Of a DNA stretch of 64,000 bases, positions 58,041 to 63,977 are shown one piece after another. Made by a program: the position numbers and the translations under genes. Position 1 is the stretch's first letter; every line of letters starts with the position of its first letter. Source of the DNA: Oscillospiraceae bacterium (GTDB lineage: Bacteria; Bacillota; Clostridia; Oscillospirales; Ruminococcaceae); the NCBI GenBank assembly GCA_003512525.1, contig DOQG01000025.1:66757-130756 (forward strand), read 5' to 3'. Under the pieces are notes generated by a model. It searched no databases, had not been told where the DNA came from, and saw only the letters and a program-made list of their open reading frames with translations.

Positions 58041-58295
58041 TCTTTTCTTCTCTATGTGTTCTTCAAGTAGAGCAATAATCAATCTTGTTTCGCCTTCGCC
58101 CCAACCTGCTTTTTTTAGGTCGTTTCTTAGTTCTTCCGCTGATGTTTCGTCAAAGTATTCATTTGTTTTGTCTGTTATCTTGATAAATTCACCGTTTCCG
58201 CCGTAAACGTCCAACAATTCTTTTTTGTTTTTCGCTGTGCATAAACTTTTATATACGTTCTTGCCATCGTCTATAATGCATTCAAAAATTTTCAT
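58035..58295 (-). CDS. Unknown 86-residue element protein
   Basis: Start chosen at the ATG at 58295, with AAAGGAAAAAAGGAT upstream; the frame reaches back to 58334 only by reading through the palindrome. The protein begins MKIFECIIDDGKNVYKSL and ends in a helical part (AEELRNDLKKAGWGEGETRL, IIALLEEHIEKKRF). I recognise no family. Between a palindromic site on each side and the SprT-like gene downstream, it belongs to the element's minus-strand operon. Confidence 0.6.
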   Translation of the reverse strand: MKIFECIIDDGKNVYKSLCTAKNKKELLDVYGGNGEFIKITDKTNEYFDETSAEELRNDLKKAGWGEGETRLIIALLEEHIEKKRF

Positions 58296-58314
58296 ATCCT
58301 TTTTTCCTTTCTCG

Positions 58315-58336
58315 TTTTGAAAGTTAACTTTCAAAA
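58315..58336. promoter_or_regulatory. Palindromic site 2 before the 86-residue gene
   Basis: Identical 22-bp palindrome (core TTGAAAGTTAACTTTCAA), 19 bp upstream of the start codon and directly before the ribosome binding site, the same layout as site 1. Confidence 0.85.
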
Positions 58337-58344
58337 TCTTTTAC

Positions 58345-58373
58345 TTGACATATTCGATTTAATTTGATATACT
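58345..58373 (+). promoter_or_regulatory. Strong promoter of a candidate small RNA
   Basis: -35 TTGACA (58345-58350), 17-bp spacer, -10 TATACT (58368-58373) on the plus strand, opposite to the flanking genes. No protein frame follows. Confidence 0.7.
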
Positions 58374-58379
58374 AATAGC

Positions 58380-58454
58380 AGTTGATAAACGATAGCAGAG
58401 TTACGTTTATTATCGCTATTGAGTGCCGTTCCGAAAGGGGCGGCTGTTTTCGTT
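58380..58454 (+). ncRNA. Candidate ~75-nt antisense/small RNA
   Basis: Starting about 7 bp after the -10 box, the stretch has a first hairpin (ATAAACG / CGTTTAT) and a second, terminator-like one: GCCGTTCC (58425-58432), GAAA loop, GGGGCGGC (58437-58444), followed by TGTTTTCGTTATT. It lies antisense to the untranslated gap between the 46-residue and 86-residue genes, so it could control the latter or element copy number as plasmid countertranscripts do. It does not match any named family that I can recognise. Confidence 0.5.
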
Positions 58455-58459
58455 ATTGG

Positions 58460-58600
58460 TTACTTTCTGCGTTTGTTAAGTTCAATTAACAGTTCTTTTA
58501 GATTTCCGTTATTCCTGTAAATTTCTTCCGCTAAGTTGATTATTTCCGCAAGCTCTAATTGTCTTGCAAGCTCTTCAACCTTTTCGATTGCGTTCAACAT
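58460..58600 (-). CDS. 46-residue helical element protein
   Basis: ATG at 58600 with AAAGGACGG eight bases upstream, stop at 58460-58462. The protein (MLNAIEKVEELARQLELAEI to LLIELNKRRK) is almost wholly helical and charged with a basic end. It could be a small DNA- or protein-binding factor. First gene of the minus-strand set that continues with the 86-residue and SprT-like genes. No family recognised. Confidence 0.6.
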   Translation of the reverse strand: MLNAIEKVEELARQLELAEIINLAEEIYRNNGNLKELLIELNKRRK

Positions 58601-59290
58601 CTTTACCGTCCTTTCTCTCTGCTGATTTGACCGATAGCCTTTCCGCTCTCACCGTCACCCCCGGACTATCTATCCGACCGAGCCTCTGCCGGTGAATTTT
58701 TCAATTTTTTAGCTATGTTACAGACCCCTCCTTTCGTTTCAGTCTGTCTATCTACCCTCGGTCGCCTTGCAAGCCATTCAAAACACATCAAGCGAAGATA
58801 GTCAAGGGGACTGTGGAATAACCGCATTCCTCTTTCATTTGCGCCGTAGGCGCATTTAAAATAAAAAAGCGGATTATGCCGCAAAAGCCCCTTTACTATC
58901 GGAGTGACGATGTGTTACAACAAGCAAGCAAGGCAACGAGGGGAGATAGATTGAGACGAACGTAGAGGTCTGTGATGTAGCGTTAAGAAAAATTGAAAAA
59001 GAGGCAGAGCCTCTCCCTTTTTGGCTCGCCTATCTTGCGAGCCAAAAAGTGGGGTTTGGGGCAAAGCCCCATTTGAAATAAAAAAATACCCCTTACCGCA
59101 CATCTCCATTTGTGCGGCGGGGTAGGCTCGGGAGTTCCCTCCCGAATTAAAATAATTACGTTTCCTCTTACGCTGACTAATCTCCTATAAAGTCAGCGTA
59201 AATAATGAGCAGAGCAGTGACATAGTAAAAGTACATACAACAAAACCCCCTCGGAACATATCCGAGAGGGCTTTTTGAATTTTTGGGTAT
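58601..59290. other. ~690-nt folded non-coding region (candidate phage intergenic/origin/packaging region)
   Basis: No credible gene on either strand. A long imperfect inverted repeat pairs 58682-58809 with 58888-59010: matched blocks include AACACATC (58782) / GATGTGTT (58909), GATAGT (58797) / ACTATC (58895), GCCTTGC (58764) / GCAAGGC (58928), CTATCT.CCCTCG (58748) / CGAGGGGAGATAG (58937), and ACAGACC (58719) / GGTCTGT (58967). The apex has TGCGCC-GTA-GGCGCA. Further right come hairpins TTTTTGGCTCGC / GCGAGCCAAAAA (59018-59047), GGGGC / GCCCC (59060), TACCCC..CCGCAC / GTGCGG.GGGGTA (59087-59124), CGGGAG / CTCCCG (59129-59144) and TTACGCTGACT / AGTCAGCGTAA (59168-59201). In M13 the intergenic region with origins and packaging hairpin has similar size and folding; a large structured RNA is the alternative. 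Confidence 0.65.
59247..59276. terminator. Bidirectional terminator between the folded region and the 84-residue gene
   Basis: CCTCGGA and TCCGAGAGG form the stem with a 5-nt loop; CTTTTTG follows on the plus strand and a GGGTTTTGTTG run on the minus strand. It would end repressor-operon transcripts coming from the right. Confidence 0.75.
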
Positions 59291-59545
59291 TTATTGTCGG
59301 TTATCAAATCCACTGTTGTTGTAATTCTGCGGTTGGCTATTATACAGCTTTTGTTGTTCAAGCTGAATTAAGTAATTTTGTTGATTGATAATTATATCTA
59401 ATCTCTTTACTATTTCATCTGAATTTTGACTTGAATTGATTATTGCGTTATGTTGGTCTATGTTACGCTTTTTTCCTTCAATTGCTATTAAAAGTGTAAC
59501 AATTATAGACAAAATTGCAATAATCACAATAACAAAAACTTCCAT
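59291..59545 (-). CDS. 84-residue single-pass membrane protein
   Basis: Residues ~3-22 are a strongly hydrophobic helix (VFVIVIIAILSIIVTLLIAI); the rest is a Gln/Asn-rich helical tail. GGAGATAAACTC precedes the start. Placed 13 bases after the repressor gene, it may be a superinfection-immunity or membrane protein of the prophage; that role is a guess from position. Confidence 0.6.
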   Translation of the reverse strand: MEVFVIVIIAILSIIVTLLIAIEGKKRNIDQHNAIINSSQNSDEIVKRLDIIINQQNYLIQLEQQKLYNSQPQNYNNSGFDNRQ

Positions 59546-59558
59546 TGAGTTTATCTCC

Positions 59559-59777
59559 TTACCAATATTTTCTTTTATCGTCAGTTAAGCAAAGTATATA
59601 ATCAGTTGATAGGTTATACATTTTGGCTATCGCTTTTAACGTTTCAATGCTTGGATAGCAGATATCTTTTTCAAATTTTCGATATGCTTGATATGATACA
59701 CCAATAATTTCCGAAATTTTTTCTAAAGTAAGCTTTGACTCTTTTCTTTCATTGTATAGTCTTTCTCCTGTTGTCAT
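59559..59777 (-). CDS. CI/Cro-like prophage repressor (XRE family)
   Basis: 72 residues, just one helix-turn-helix domain: LTLEKISEIIGVSYQAYRKF, then SIETLKAIAKMYNLSTDYIL. AAGAGGTGATAAA precedes the ATG. Palindromic operators of the AACCTATGGTT type surround its promoter and the divergent promoter, the layout of a lysogeny switch. No peptidase or oligomerisation domain is present, so release from repression would need an antirepressor. Confidence 0.82.
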   Translation of the reverse strand: MTTGERLYNERKESKLTLEKISEIIGVSYQAYRKFEKDICYPSIETLKAIAKMYNLSTDYILCLTDDKRKYW

Positions 59778-59794
59778 TTTATCACCTCTTTTAT

Positions 59795-59899
59795 ATTATA
59801 ACCTATGGTTGTTTAAATTGCTATAAACTGGCGGTTATATTTTGGTTATTTTGCCAATTTACAAAAATGTAACCATAGGTTATAATATAACCGTAGGTT
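59795..59899. promoter_or_regulatory. Divergent promoter-operator region of the prophage switch
   Basis: Three near-palindromic operators: AACCTATGGTT (59800-59810), AACCATAGGTT (59871-59881) and AACCGTAGGTT (59889-59899). The rightward promoter is -35 TTTACA (59858-59863), 17 bp, -10 TATAAT (59881-59886), with its -10 wedged between the two right operators. The repressor's own -10 (TATAAT on the minus strand, 59800-59795) touches the left operator, suggesting autoregulation. The two right sites are 18 bp apart. Confidence 0.8.
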
Positions 59900-60163
59900 A
59901 CAAGTCTGGAAACTTAGTCTACAAACAAATTTATTAACAGTGAAGTTGTAAAAATCCTCGGTAGCCTGCCGAGTAAGTAAATATCGGTCGCCCTCGTGAC
60001 TGCAAGCGATAAGTGCAGGAGTTGTGAAACTTGTAAGAGAGTACAAGACATATCACCCTTTATGGGTAATTACGGCGAACGCTGATTACATAAAAAAAAT
60101 AATTTTGAAAGGTAACTTTTAATCCCGCTACCGAGGAGCATATCGGAGAGAAAGTAGGATATC
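59900..60163 (+). promoter_or_regulatory. Long untranslated leader of the phage structural operon
   Basis: About 265 nt between the rightward promoter and the first gene contain no convincing frame. Short hairpins are CTCGG / CCGAG (near 59957), CTGCA / TGCAG (near 60000) and CTTGTA / TACAAG (near 60030). At 60103-60122 lies TTTTGAAAGGTAACTTTTAA, two changes away from the element's palindrome. GGAGAGAAAGTAGGATATC is the ribosome binding region. Confidence 0.5.
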
Positions 60164-60487
60164 ATGTTAGTTATTGGCTGTGAGACTAAAAGCGGAGTGT
60201 TCAAGAAAGACGGACAGGAAATATCGTATCGTAACCTTTACTTGTACTGTACAAGAGAGATATCATCTACATACGATGAGAACGGCAACATTACTCATTG
60301 GGCTGTCGGTACGATAGGTGAAACGGTTAAAATCAAGAATACCCCCGAAACACTTAAGCAGGTATTCGGCACTGAGGTCACGAACGATGTAATTTCTGCC
60401 CTTATCGGTAAGAACATCAACGTATATTACGATCAGTACGGCAAGGTACAGTTTATCAATGCTGTTAAAGCCGATAAAAAGGCTTAA
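60164..60487 (+). CDS. Small putative phage ssDNA-binding protein (gV-like position)
   Basis: 107 residues, predominantly beta (YRNLYLYCTREISSTYDENG, VKIKNTPETLKQVFGTEVTN, KNINVYYDQYGKVQFINAV). In filamentous phages a protein of about this size that coats single-stranded DNA is encoded directly before the coat genes. Position, size and strand-rich layout fit, but I see no diagnostic motif, so the function is inferred. AAAGGAG for the coat gene follows 10 bases after its stop. Confidence 0.5.
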   Translation: MLVIGCETKSGVFKKDGQEISYRNLYLYCTREISSTYDENGNITHWAVGTIGETVKIKNTPETLKQVFGTEVTNDVISALIGKNINVYYDQYGKVQFINAVKADKKA

Positions 60488-60513
60488 CATAAACCGAAAG
60501 GAGACAATTAAAA

Positions 60514-60690
60514 ATGGAAGGAGCAACAACAGTGATGGAGACATTAACAAAGGCTGTAGGTGATGTATTTTCCCTTATGGGTACTTGCTTTACACAGATA
60601 ACAAGTCAGCCTGTACTCGTTCTTTTCCTTGCGGGCTCGCTTATATCGGTAGGTATCGGCGCATTCGCAAGACTTCGCTCAGTTTGCTAA
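60514..60690 (+). CDS. Major coat protein (pVIII-like)
   Basis: 58 residues, ATG at 60514 with GAAAGGAGACAATT upstream, stop 60688-60690. An N-terminal amphipathic helix with Glu residues (VMETLTKAVGDVFSLMG) is followed by one membrane helix (QPVLVLFLAGSLISVGIGAF) and a basic end (ARLRSVC). This acidic-hydrophobic-basic layout is that of filamentous phage major coat proteins, where the basic end contacts DNA. There is no cleavable signal peptide, unlike M13. A strong terminator follows at once, as behind gene VIII of M13, which would make this the most abundant message. Confidence 0.75.
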   Translation: MEGATTVMETLTKAVGDVFSLMGTCFTQITSQPVLVLFLAGSLISVGIGAFARLRSVC

Positions 60691-60704
60691 GCGATAACCC
60701 CAAA

Positions 60705-60739
60705 AGGGGAGCGGTCAACCCCGCTCCCCTGATTTTTTT
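60705..60739 (+). terminator. Strong terminator directly after the coat protein gene
   Basis: AGGGGAGCGG / CCGCTCCCCT, a perfect 10-bp G+C-rich stem with a 6-nt loop, then GATTTTTTT. Read-through would be needed to express the minor structural genes downstream. Confidence 0.92.
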
Positions 60740-60758
60740 ATAGAAAGGATTTAAATAT

Positions 60759-62366
60759 ATGGATAAGATAAAAAATTTGCCAGCTATGCGGGTTGTCGCT
60801 ATTGCCGTAGTGATTGCCATAGTTTTTGGGTTATCTGCGGTTATGATTTCATATACCGCCAGTGCCGATACTGCTGATGATGCTGTTAGTCAGCTTGGTA
60901 AGCTCGGTAATTACGGTTGTTTTAAATATACAGCTGGTCAGCATGTAACTTTTGAATTTCTGCGTAATATTTATCAAACGTCAAATTCACCGTATGTTGT
61001 CGGCGCTGTGTTTGGTTTCAAAGATGGTAAATTTGTTTCTATTTCTAAAACTGATACACGTATTTTACTTGGTGCTCGCTCTTCGAGTGATAGTAGTTTA
61101 GTAATGTCCTTTTGCTCTGTCAATTTGTATGAAGCTGATTATCCTGATAAATATGATACTATGTATCAATATTTTTCTGTGTATAATTCAGGTTCTATGT
61201 ATGGTACTACTTCTTTTAAGTCTAAAAATGGTGTTATAGATTCTTCAGGATTTAAGACATTAGCTGATACCTATAGCGATTATGTTAGTCAATTTGGTAC
61301 TACGTGTTATGCTGTCTACACTACATCTTCAACCAAATGGACTGATAAACAGTTTGTTAGTTTTCAAAACGAAATTGTTACTAATCTGACCGATAGTGAT
61401 TATAAGGATATCGATACTGGCACTTCACCTACTGCGGAATTTTTATCCTTTAAAGGTACAGAAAGTTCAGGACTTTACTTGATTGATTGGGTTACAGCTG
61501 GTCAACAATATCCTATTGTCGATTTTCGTATTGATGATAACGGCAATTATCATAAATATGCTTTGCGCATTTCAGGTAATTCAAACTATGCCGAAATTTT
61601 AAAAGGTATATGGGATAGGCAAGAAATTAAAGAAGCTTCATCTGCGGCGCTTAATGGTGTTGGAGTATTGTTGCTTTTAAAAACGGCTCTTTCACTTGGT
61701 ACAAAAGCCGTTGTTTCTATTGCTGGCGCTTCTACTCCTATTGGTGCGCTATTCCTCAATGTTCCTACTAAAGATGTTGCTGGTTATGTTATGCTTGCGG
61801 CTCAAAATAAGTTAGTTCAAGAGTATGACACACTTTCATATGATAATATTCGTACTTTATCATCTGAAACTATGAATTTTTCCGATGGTTCTACTACGGT
61901 ATCTAAAGCGGTTAGTTTATGCCTTTCTGATTATGTTTCTGTTGTTCCAAATACATTGTATAAATTGGAAATTATAGATGTTACAGAAAGTAAATTGCTT
62001 GATGTTGCGTATTTTAGTAGCAGACGTGGATATACGCAGTCTGATAGTGGTTACGGTACGGTTGTATCTGATTATGATAATAAGAATGACCTTGATAATG
62101 ACATTGATAATAATAATGGTTATTCTAATGGTAATAAAAATAATGGCGATAAGTTTGCTTCTGACAATCCTTATGATATTATAAAAAATAATAATGAATT
62201 TTATTCACAGCTTGATATTAGTAATATTTTCGGTAGTTTACAATCGTCTGCAAGTTCTTTAGGTTCTTTTTTTCAAGCTTGTATGAGTATTATTCCTGCT
62301 GGTATTCTTGCTGTTATTATCGGCGGTTTGTCAATTGTTATTATTCTTCGTATTTTAGGTAGGTGA
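60759..62366 (+). CDS. Putative adsorption/minor coat protein (pIII-like)
   Basis: 535 residues, AGAAAGGATTTAAATAT before the ATG. A signal sequence lies at residues ~10-37 (VVAIAVVIAIVFGLSAVMIS). The large outer domain is followed by an Asn/Asp-rich low-complexity linker (residues ~440-480, YDNKNDLDNDIDNNNGYSNG) and a C-terminal membrane anchor (IIPAGILAVIIGGLSIVIIL, near 510-530) with a basic end. This is the pIII plan: receptor-binding domains, flexible linker, anchor. Base use is more T-rich than neighbouring core genes. No sequence family recognised; another hydrophobic stretch (GVLLLLKTALSLGTKAVVSI) lies near 305. Confidence 0.65.
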   Translation: MDKIKNLPAMRVVAIAVVIAIVFGLSAVMISYTASADTADDAVSQLGKLGNYGCFKYTAGQHVTFEFLRNIYQTSNSPYVVGAVFGFKDGKFVSISKTDTRILLGARSSSDSSLVMSFCSVNLYEADYPDKYDTMYQYFSVYNSGSMYGTTSFKSKNGVIDSSGFKTLADTYSDYVSQFGTTCYAVYTTSSTKWTDKQFVSFQNEIVTNLTDSDYKDIDTGTSPTAEFLSFKGTESSGLYLIDWVTAGQQYPIVDFRIDDNGNYHKYALRISGNSNYAEILKGIWDRQEIKEASSAALNGVGVLLLLKTALSLGTKAVVSIAGASTPIGALFLNVPTKDVAGYVMLAAQNKLVQEYDTLSYDNIRTLSSETMNFSDGSTTVSKAVSLCLSDYVSVVPNTLYKLEIIDVTESKLLDVAYFSSRRGYTQSDSGYGTVVSDYDNKNDLDNDIDNNNGYSNGNKNNGDKFASDNPYDIIKNNNEFYSQLDISNIFGSLQSSASSLGSFFQACMSIIPAGILAVIIGGLSIVIILRILGR

Positions 62367-62370
62367 TGTT

Positions 62371-62574
62371 ATGTACTGGGATGAAAGTTGGTGGGGTAGA
62401 CAAGCATTTGGAGCAGCATTCTCTTTTATTGCTGACATTATCGGTCGCTTTATTTCAATACTTAATACCCCCATAGATTTTGGCGGTAATATGAATATAC
62501 CGCTTTTGCACTTTATGATCGCGTTTGCTATCTTTGCTTTGGTTGTGGCTATCATCAAGAAAGTGTACGATTAA
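62371..62574 (+). CDS. Small membrane virion protein (pVI/pVII-like position)
   Basis: 67 residues, ATG at 62371 with AGGTGATGTT upstream, four bases after the adhesin stop. An aromatic N-terminus (MYWDESWWGRQAF) leads into two hydrophobic stretches (FSFIADIIGRFISI and LLHFMIAFAIFALVVAIIKK). Likely a minor structural or assembly protein of the phage; assignment is by position. Confidence 0.6.
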   Translation: MYWDESWWGRQAFGAAFSFIADIIGRFISILNTPIDFGGNMNIPLLHFMIAFAIFALVVAIIKKVYD

Positions 62575-62586
62575 GGAGATGAAACA

Positions 62587-62727
62587 ATGAAATATTTAAC
62601 TACAAGCAGTAGCGGCGCTGTATTTGCTCAGGCTTTAACGAGCCTTACGCTTACCGAATCGCTATTGCTGTTATCGTTCGGTTTGCTGATATTTTTCAGC
62701 ATTGTGCTTTTGATTTCTAAGAGGTGA
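62587..62727 (+). CDS. 46-residue membrane protein of the phage module
   Basis: ATG at 62587 behind AAGGAGATGAAACA, stop at 62725-62727. One membrane helix (SLLLLSFGLLIFFSIVLLIS) after a polar N-terminus (MKYLTTSSSGAVFAQALTSL) and a basic end (KR). Size and layout suit a minor coat protein (pVII/pIX-like) or a second coat protein. Confidence 0.6.
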   Translation: MKYLTTSSSGAVFAQALTSLTLTESLLLLSFGLLIFFSIVLLISKR

Positions 62728-62731
62728 TTTA

Positions 62732-62938
62732 ATGAAATTATATCCTATGTATTGTGTTCCTTGTTTCAAGAAACATTTTTCAATAGTTTATCCTGATGTC
62801 AAAACTGAGACATTTGGTTATTCCGTTACGTGTCCTGCGTGTCATGCACTGGCTATAACTCGGCTTACTAAAAGATGTGCTATTCGTAAATGGAATAAGG
62901 TACAAATTAAAAATATAAAGGAGATCTCTAATGAGTGA
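62732..62938 (+). CDS. 68-residue zinc-ribbon-like protein
   Basis: AAGAGGTGATTTA precedes the ATG. Two Cys pairs (YCVPCFKKHF and TCPACHALA) suggest a zinc ribbon; the C-terminal half is basic (TRLTKRCAIRKWNKVQIK). It may bind DNA or RNA. It overlaps the next gene by 8 bases, so it is part of the same translated block. Confidence 0.55.
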   Translation: MKLYPMYCVPCFKKHFSIVYPDVKTETFGYSVTCPACHALAITRLTKRCAIRKWNKVQIKNIKEISNE

Positions 62939-63095
62939 TATAGTAAATACATTACTTGAATGGTTTGGATATCAAACTCCCGATACCATAGCTTCATTTT
63001 TTGATAACATAGTACGGTTATCAATTGGTCTTGGAATTGTGCTTTTTCTCTTCAAAGGCACATTCCGACTTGCTAATATTCGAGGAATGTTATAA
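62931..63095 (+). CDS. 54-residue membrane protein before the Zot-like gene
   Basis: ATG at 62931 with AAAGGAGATCTCTA upstream, stop at 63093-63095. One membrane helix (VRLSIGLGIVLFLFKG) in the second half and a basic tail (FRLANIRGML). Position just before the assembly ATPase is where filamentous phages encode pVI-like proteins. The palindromic site 4 starts at the next base. Confidence 0.55.
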   Translation: MSDIVNTLLEWFGYQTPDTIASFFDNIVRLSIGLGIVLFLFKGTFRLANIRGML

Positions 63096-63117
63096 TTTTG
63101 AAAGTTAACTTTCAAGA
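63096..63117. promoter_or_regulatory. Palindromic site before the Zot-like gene
   Basis: The 18-bp core TTGAAAGTTAACTTTCAA (63098-63115) is perfect, with one mismatch in the outer pairs. It lies between the stop of the 54-residue gene and the ATGGAGAAA ribosome binding region, 16 bp before the start at 63134. Confidence 0.85.
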
Positions 63118-63133
63118 ATGGAGAAACACATAA

Positions 63134-63952
63134 ATGTTTATATTTATCTTGCTTAAAAAGCTACTTGCGCATATCGTACGTTTACCGCTGTTTTTAGCGA
63201 TGTTTTTAAAAGACGTGTTCTTATACGTCTACCGTAAAGAGTACCTCATATTTCGCAAATTTGGACTACATATATGGGTCGCTAAGTTCGGCGGCGGAAA
63301 AACTTCCAGTATGGTGTATACTGCTTATAAATTGTGCCGCCGTTACAAACAAGTAACGGTGCTTACAAATATCAAGCTTACAAACTTCCCCGAGCATACA
63401 AATGTATTGCCATTACATACCGTTGACGATATTCTGAATGCTCCCGAGAATTGTATAGTCCTGATCGACGAAATAGGTACATTATTCAATAGCCGTGACT
63501 TTATGAATAAGAATGCATTACCTAAGATACTTTTTCAGCATCTGTGTCAGTGCCGTAAACGGCATATGGTTATATTCGGCACGGTTCAGCGGTGGCAGTT
63601 CCTTGATAAGCAACTGCGTGATATCACCGCAACTGTCAGAGTGTGCCGCTCTCGGTTCTCTGACCCTTTTACAAGAATTACGACTTGTACAGCTTATGAC
63701 GCTGTGGAGTATGAGCGCACTTACCAAAACCCTATGATCAAGTGTATTCCTGTCGGAGTCGATGTTCATTTGCAGTCTGACAAGCTTCGTAATCTTTACG
63801 ATACTTCGGAGCTTGTTGACGAAATGATGAAAATGGAATATGAAGATGATACTACTATCCTTGCTAATCAAGGTGTCGGTGTCGGTGTCGGCGTTGCTAT
63901 GGAGAAGAAAGACCGACATAGAACACAGAGAAACGCAAAGCGGATATCTTAG
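63134..63952 (+). CDS. Zot/pI-like phage assembly ATPase
   Basis: 272 residues. Residues ~1-32 are hydrophobic (two short helices), placing the membrane part at the N-terminus. The ATPase core has Walker A AKFGGGKTSSMVY (near residue 55) and Walker B NCIVLIDEIGTLFNSRDF (near 112), then QCRKRHMVIFGTVQRWQFLDKQ (in part), typical of Zonula-occludens-toxin-like pI proteins that drive extrusion of filamentous phage. M13 pI has its membrane helix after the ATPase domain; the reversed layout here is common in Gram-positive inoviruses by my recollection. Near the end GVGVGVGVA comes from a GGTGTC hexamer repeat. This is the key gene for the inovirus call. Confidence 0.82.
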   Translation: MFIFILLKKLLAHIVRLPLFLAMFLKDVFLYVYRKEYLIFRKFGLHIWVAKFGGGKTSSMVYTAYKLCRRYKQVTVLTNIKLTNFPEHTNVLPLHTVDDILNAPENCIVLIDEIGTLFNSRDFMNKNALPKILFQHLCQCRKRHMVIFGTVQRWQFLDKQLRDITATVRVCRSRFSDPFTRITTCTAYDAVEYERTYQNPMIKCIPVGVDVHLQSDKLRNLYDTSELVDEMMKMEYEDDTTILANQGVGVGVGVAMEKKDRHRTQRNAKRIS

Positions 63953-63977
63953 TGGCTATATAGTAGGGGGGAAGTGC

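Noticed and set aside
58666..59109. Two frames of 72 and 64 residues in the folded region
   Set aside because: They lie wholly in the long inverted repeat, have low-complexity basic sequence and no ribosome binding sites.
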